Assembly: GCA_021157505.1 (NCBI GenBank)
Contig: JAGGWI010000265.1
Coordinates: forward strand, 1-7,726
Reading direction: 5' to 3'
From: Desulfuromusa sp.
GTDB lineage: Bacteria; Desulfobacterota; Desulfuromonadia; Desulfuromonadales; Geopsychrobacteraceae
DNA length: 7,726 nt
A model generated the notes under the pieces. That model made no database searches and was not told where the DNA came from. It worked only from the letters and a program-made list of their open reading frames with translations. Positions 6,183 to 7,726 of this stretch are shown here, in pieces (position 1 is the first letter of the stretch; each line of letters opens with the position of its first letter). The translations under genes were made by a program, and so were the position numbers.

Positions 6183-6188
6183 TATTTC

Positions 6189-6758
6189 ATGTTACTACGT
6201 TTTCTACTGATCACATTTTTTTGCCTGATGACTTCAATGGCTGCTGCGGACTCTGTCGATATCGGTCTTAGTGACAACAGTTTTCAAATTGGCTACGAGC
6301 ATCCAATAAATCTTGATGATTATGGCTCATCCATGGTCAATGGCCGTTTTCTCTATGATGGTGACGACGAAACCAAGATTGGCAGCATTGGTCTTGATTT
6401 CGTTGGTAAACCCGGTAATGTGTCAGGTCTCGATTTCGGTGTTGGAACTAAACTTTACGTTGGCACCACTGATCCTGACACTGATTTTATCAATCTGGCT
6501 GTTGGTCTGCGTAGCAGTTACATTTTTCCCCAATTGCAGGGTCTGGGAATTGCCGGATATTTTTATTATGCCCCAGAGGTTTTTTCGTTCCAGGATTCTG
6601 AGGGTCTGTTGGAAGGCGGAGTGCGCCTGACTTATGCAGTACTACCTAAAGCCACACTCTATATCGGTTATCAAAACATCAGCCTCGATGTTGAGAATCG
6701 GAGTAGTAGTCGAACGATCGATGATTCTGTCCGTATTGGTTTTGTCGCACATTTTTAA
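6189..6758 (+). CDS. YfaZ-like outer-membrane beta-barrel protein
   Basis: From the chosen start the product is 189 residues. It has a signal peptide (MLLRFLLITFF..., likely cut after AAA at about residue 20) and a mature part of alternating amphipathic strands, ending in phenylalanine (VRIGFVAHF), the usual C-terminal signature of outer-membrane barrels. The layout fits the YfaZ family (PF07437): short glycine-spaced strands (GSIGLDF, LDFGVGTKLYVGT, LAVGLRSSY), the YYAPEVFSF segment at 126-134, and a late LYIGYQNISLD strand. YfaZ proteins have no established function. The gene stands alone between the livF remnant and intact livF, convergent with livF. No clear terminator was found in the 77 bases after its stop. 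An alternative is another small porin-like or OmpW-like barrel, which I consider less likely. Confidence 0.8.
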   Translation: MLLRFLLITFFCLMTSMAAADSVDIGLSDNSFQIGYEHPINLDDYGSSMVNGRFLYDGDDETKIGSIGLDFVGKPGNVSGLDFGVGTKLYVGTTDPDTDFINLAVGLRSSYIFPQLQGLGIAGYFYYAPEVFSFQDSEGLLEGGVRLTYAVLPKATLYIGYQNISLDVENRSSSRTIDDSVRIGFVAHF

Positions 6759-6835
6759 GCTGAATGATTGAAAGTTTTCTTCTGGACGATACAGACGAAG
6801 CGTTTTTCAGCTCCTGGTGGGCAGATATCCTATTT
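6759..6835. other. Short convergent gap between yfaZ-like gene and livF
   Basis: The 77 bases hold a 7-bp inverted repeat, AGCTGAA at 6758-6764 and TTCAGCT at 6806-6812, around a 41-base loop with some weak internal pairing. Neither strand shows a proper T-tract after it. It might be a poor bidirectional terminator, but I do not call it one. Confidence 0.4.
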
Positions 6836-7561
6836 TTATCCCCCCAGATAAGCCTTCTTCACCTCCGGATTATTCAACAGTTCTTCTCCGGTCCCTTCAG
6901 CAACGATATTTCCGGTGTCCATAACATAGCCACGATGGGCCAACCTGAGAGCCAGATTTGCATTCTGTTCAACTAGAAGAATGGTCATTCCGTCTTCATT
7001 GAGCTGTTTGAGTTTTCGGAACATTTCGTATTTAAGTACCGGAGCCAGTCCCATGCTTGGTTCGTCAAGTAGAAGGATTTTGCAGCCAGTCATCAGGGCT
7101 CGACCAACAGCCAGCATCTGCTGCTCACCACCGCTTAAAGATTCACTTCGTTGGTTGCGGCGTTCTTTAAGGCGGGGGAAAAGGTCAAAGATATAGTCGT
7201 ATTCCTTGTTCAGGTCAGCGTCTTTTTCCCGAGCATAGGTTGCCAGTTTAAGGTTTTCCAGAACCGTCAGGTTGCCGAAAATCCGCCGACCTTCTGGGGA
7301 GAGGGCGAGGTGCAGTTTTTTAACCACATCACTCGGCTGGGTTTTGAGGATTGATTCCCCTTTAAATTTGATATCTCCACCAATCACCCGTGGTGCTTCT
7401 GGCGGTGGTAGCCGGGTAATCGTATGCATGCAGGTGGTCTTTCCTGCTCCATTGGCTCCGATCAGGGTGACAATTTCACCTTCATTAACGTGAAAGCTGA
7501 TTCCATGCAGGGCTTGGATGTTTCCATATTTAACTTCAAGGTTTTCTACTGACAATAGCAT
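6836..7561 (-). CDS. livF: Branched-chain amino acid ABC transporter, ATP-binding protein LivF
   Basis: This is one of the two cytoplasmic ATPases of the high-affinity leucine/isoleucine/valine uptake system, working with LivG, the permeases LivH and LivM, and a periplasmic binding protein. The 241 residues match the family's usual length. Walker A GANGAGKT is at 35-42, the family-typical SPEGRRIFGNLTVLENL at 88-104, signature LSGGEQQ at 142-148, and Walker B KILLLDEP at 161-168 (D166, catalytic E167). LVEQNANLAL at 196-205 carries the Gln that replaces the H-loop histidine in LivF proteins. The C-terminal AEGTGEELLNNPEVKKAYLGG is also typical. The start overlaps the livG stop by one base (TGATG). 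GGGAG lies 13 bases upstream, too far for a good site, so translation is probably coupled to livG. It is the last gene of the operon in this orientation. Confidence 0.96.
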   Translation of the reverse strand: MLLSVENLEVKYGNIQALHGISFHVNEGEIVTLIGANGAGKTTCMHTITRLPPPEAPRVIGGDIKFKGESILKTQPSDVVKKLHLALSPEGRRIFGNLTVLENLKLATYAREKDADLNKEYDYIFDLFPRLKERRNQRSESLSGGEQQMLAVGRALMTGCKILLLDEPSMGLAPVLKYEMFRKLKQLNEDGMTILLVEQNANLALRLAHRGYVMDTGNIVAEGTGEELLNNPEVKKAYLGG

Positions 7562-7726
7562 CAGATATTATCATCTCCCAGATAAGCAGTCATAACCGCT
7601 GGATGGTTACGTACGTGTTCCGCGCTTCCCTCTGCAATGGTTTCACCAAAATCGATGACCTTGATCTGGGTACAGAGTTCCATCATGACATCCATGTGAT
7701 GTTCAATCATCCAGATAGTAATGTCA
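7561..7726 (-). CDS. livG: Branched-chain amino acid ABC transporter, ATP-binding protein LivG (C-terminal end only)
   Basis: Only the last 54 codons and the stop are inside the window; the gene continues beyond the right edge. The visible part reads ITIWMIEHHMDVMMELC, then IKVIDFGETIAEGSAEHV, then HPAVMTAYLGDDNI. It carries the H-loop histidine (IEHH) followed by the standard LivG tail (V-I-D-F-G, I-A-E-G, N-H-P-x-V, A-Y-L-G). Tyr-Leu-Gly near the end and the one-base TGATG overlap with livF fit the usual livG-livF order. Confidence 0.92.
   Translation of the reverse strand, partial: DITIWMIEHHMDVMMELCTQIKVIDFGETIAEGSAEHVRNHPAVMTAYLGDDNI

Larger units (their letters stand above)
5912..6188. 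other. Divergent intergenic region between aminopeptidase and yfaZ-like gene
   Basis: Both flanking genes read outward from this 277-base gap, so it should hold a promoter for each. It is AT-rich at both ends, but I could not pick a convincing -35/-10 pair on either strand. Its centre is occupied by the livF remnant at 6002-6113. No RNA gene or repeat was recognised. Confidence 0.5.

Noticed and set aside
6135..6188. Upstream in-frame extension of the yfaZ-like gene
   Set aside because: It has no ribosome binding site and would put 18 residues before a normal signal peptide. GAGGAG at 6177 supports the start at 6189.
6758..6812. AGCTGAA / TTCAGCT inverted repeat as a terminator between yfaZ and livF
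   Set aside because: The loop is 41 bases, inner pairing is weak, and no T-tract follows on either strand.

Overview
The window looks like chromosomal DNA from an anaerobic or facultative Gram-negative bacterium. My best guess is the Desulfuromonadales/Geobacter side of the former Deltaproteobacteria. This is an inference from gene content: a Dcu-type C4-dicarboxylate carrier beside aspartase, a liv branched-chain amino acid ABC cluster, and DUF2092 and PF10023 envelope proteins, at moderate GC. Protein searches were not possible here, so the taxon is not proven. No rRNA, tRNA, CRISPR, intact IS or phage gene was seen.

Layout: (1) 1-2964, plus strand: the 3' part of a Dcu-family carrier, then 39 bases later an aspartate ammonia-lyase carrying an N-terminal CRP-like cyclic-nucleotide-binding domain. 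Together they would import aspartate or exchange it for a C4-dicarboxylate, and deaminate it to fumarate plus ammonia. (2) 2965-3318: a gene-free stretch with two unrelated palindromic elements, of the kind dispersed between genes in many proteobacterial genomes. (3) 3319-4775, plus strand: a translationally coupled pair of exported proteins, a DUF2092-family periplasmic protein and an Arg/Gly-rich, highly charged protein of unknown function. A strong hairpin terminator follows and abuts the convergent gene. (4) 4841-5911, minus strand: a lipoprotein-type putative zinc aminopeptidase (PF10023). (5) 5912-6188: a divergent intergenic region containing a decayed fragment of a livF paralogue. (6) 6189-6758, plus strand: a YfaZ-like outer-membrane beta-barrel. 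(7) 6836-7726, minus strand: intact livF and the 3' end of livG, the distal part of a liv operon entering from the right edge.

The points most worth a second look are the sensor-domain/aspartase fusion, whose nucleotide pocket lacks the usual arginine and whose active site carries an unusual Glu, and the livF remnant. The remnant lies in direct orientation to intact livF, with yfaZ between them, which points to an old duplication or rearrangement at the end of the liv operon. I do not see a clearly new multi-gene system here.
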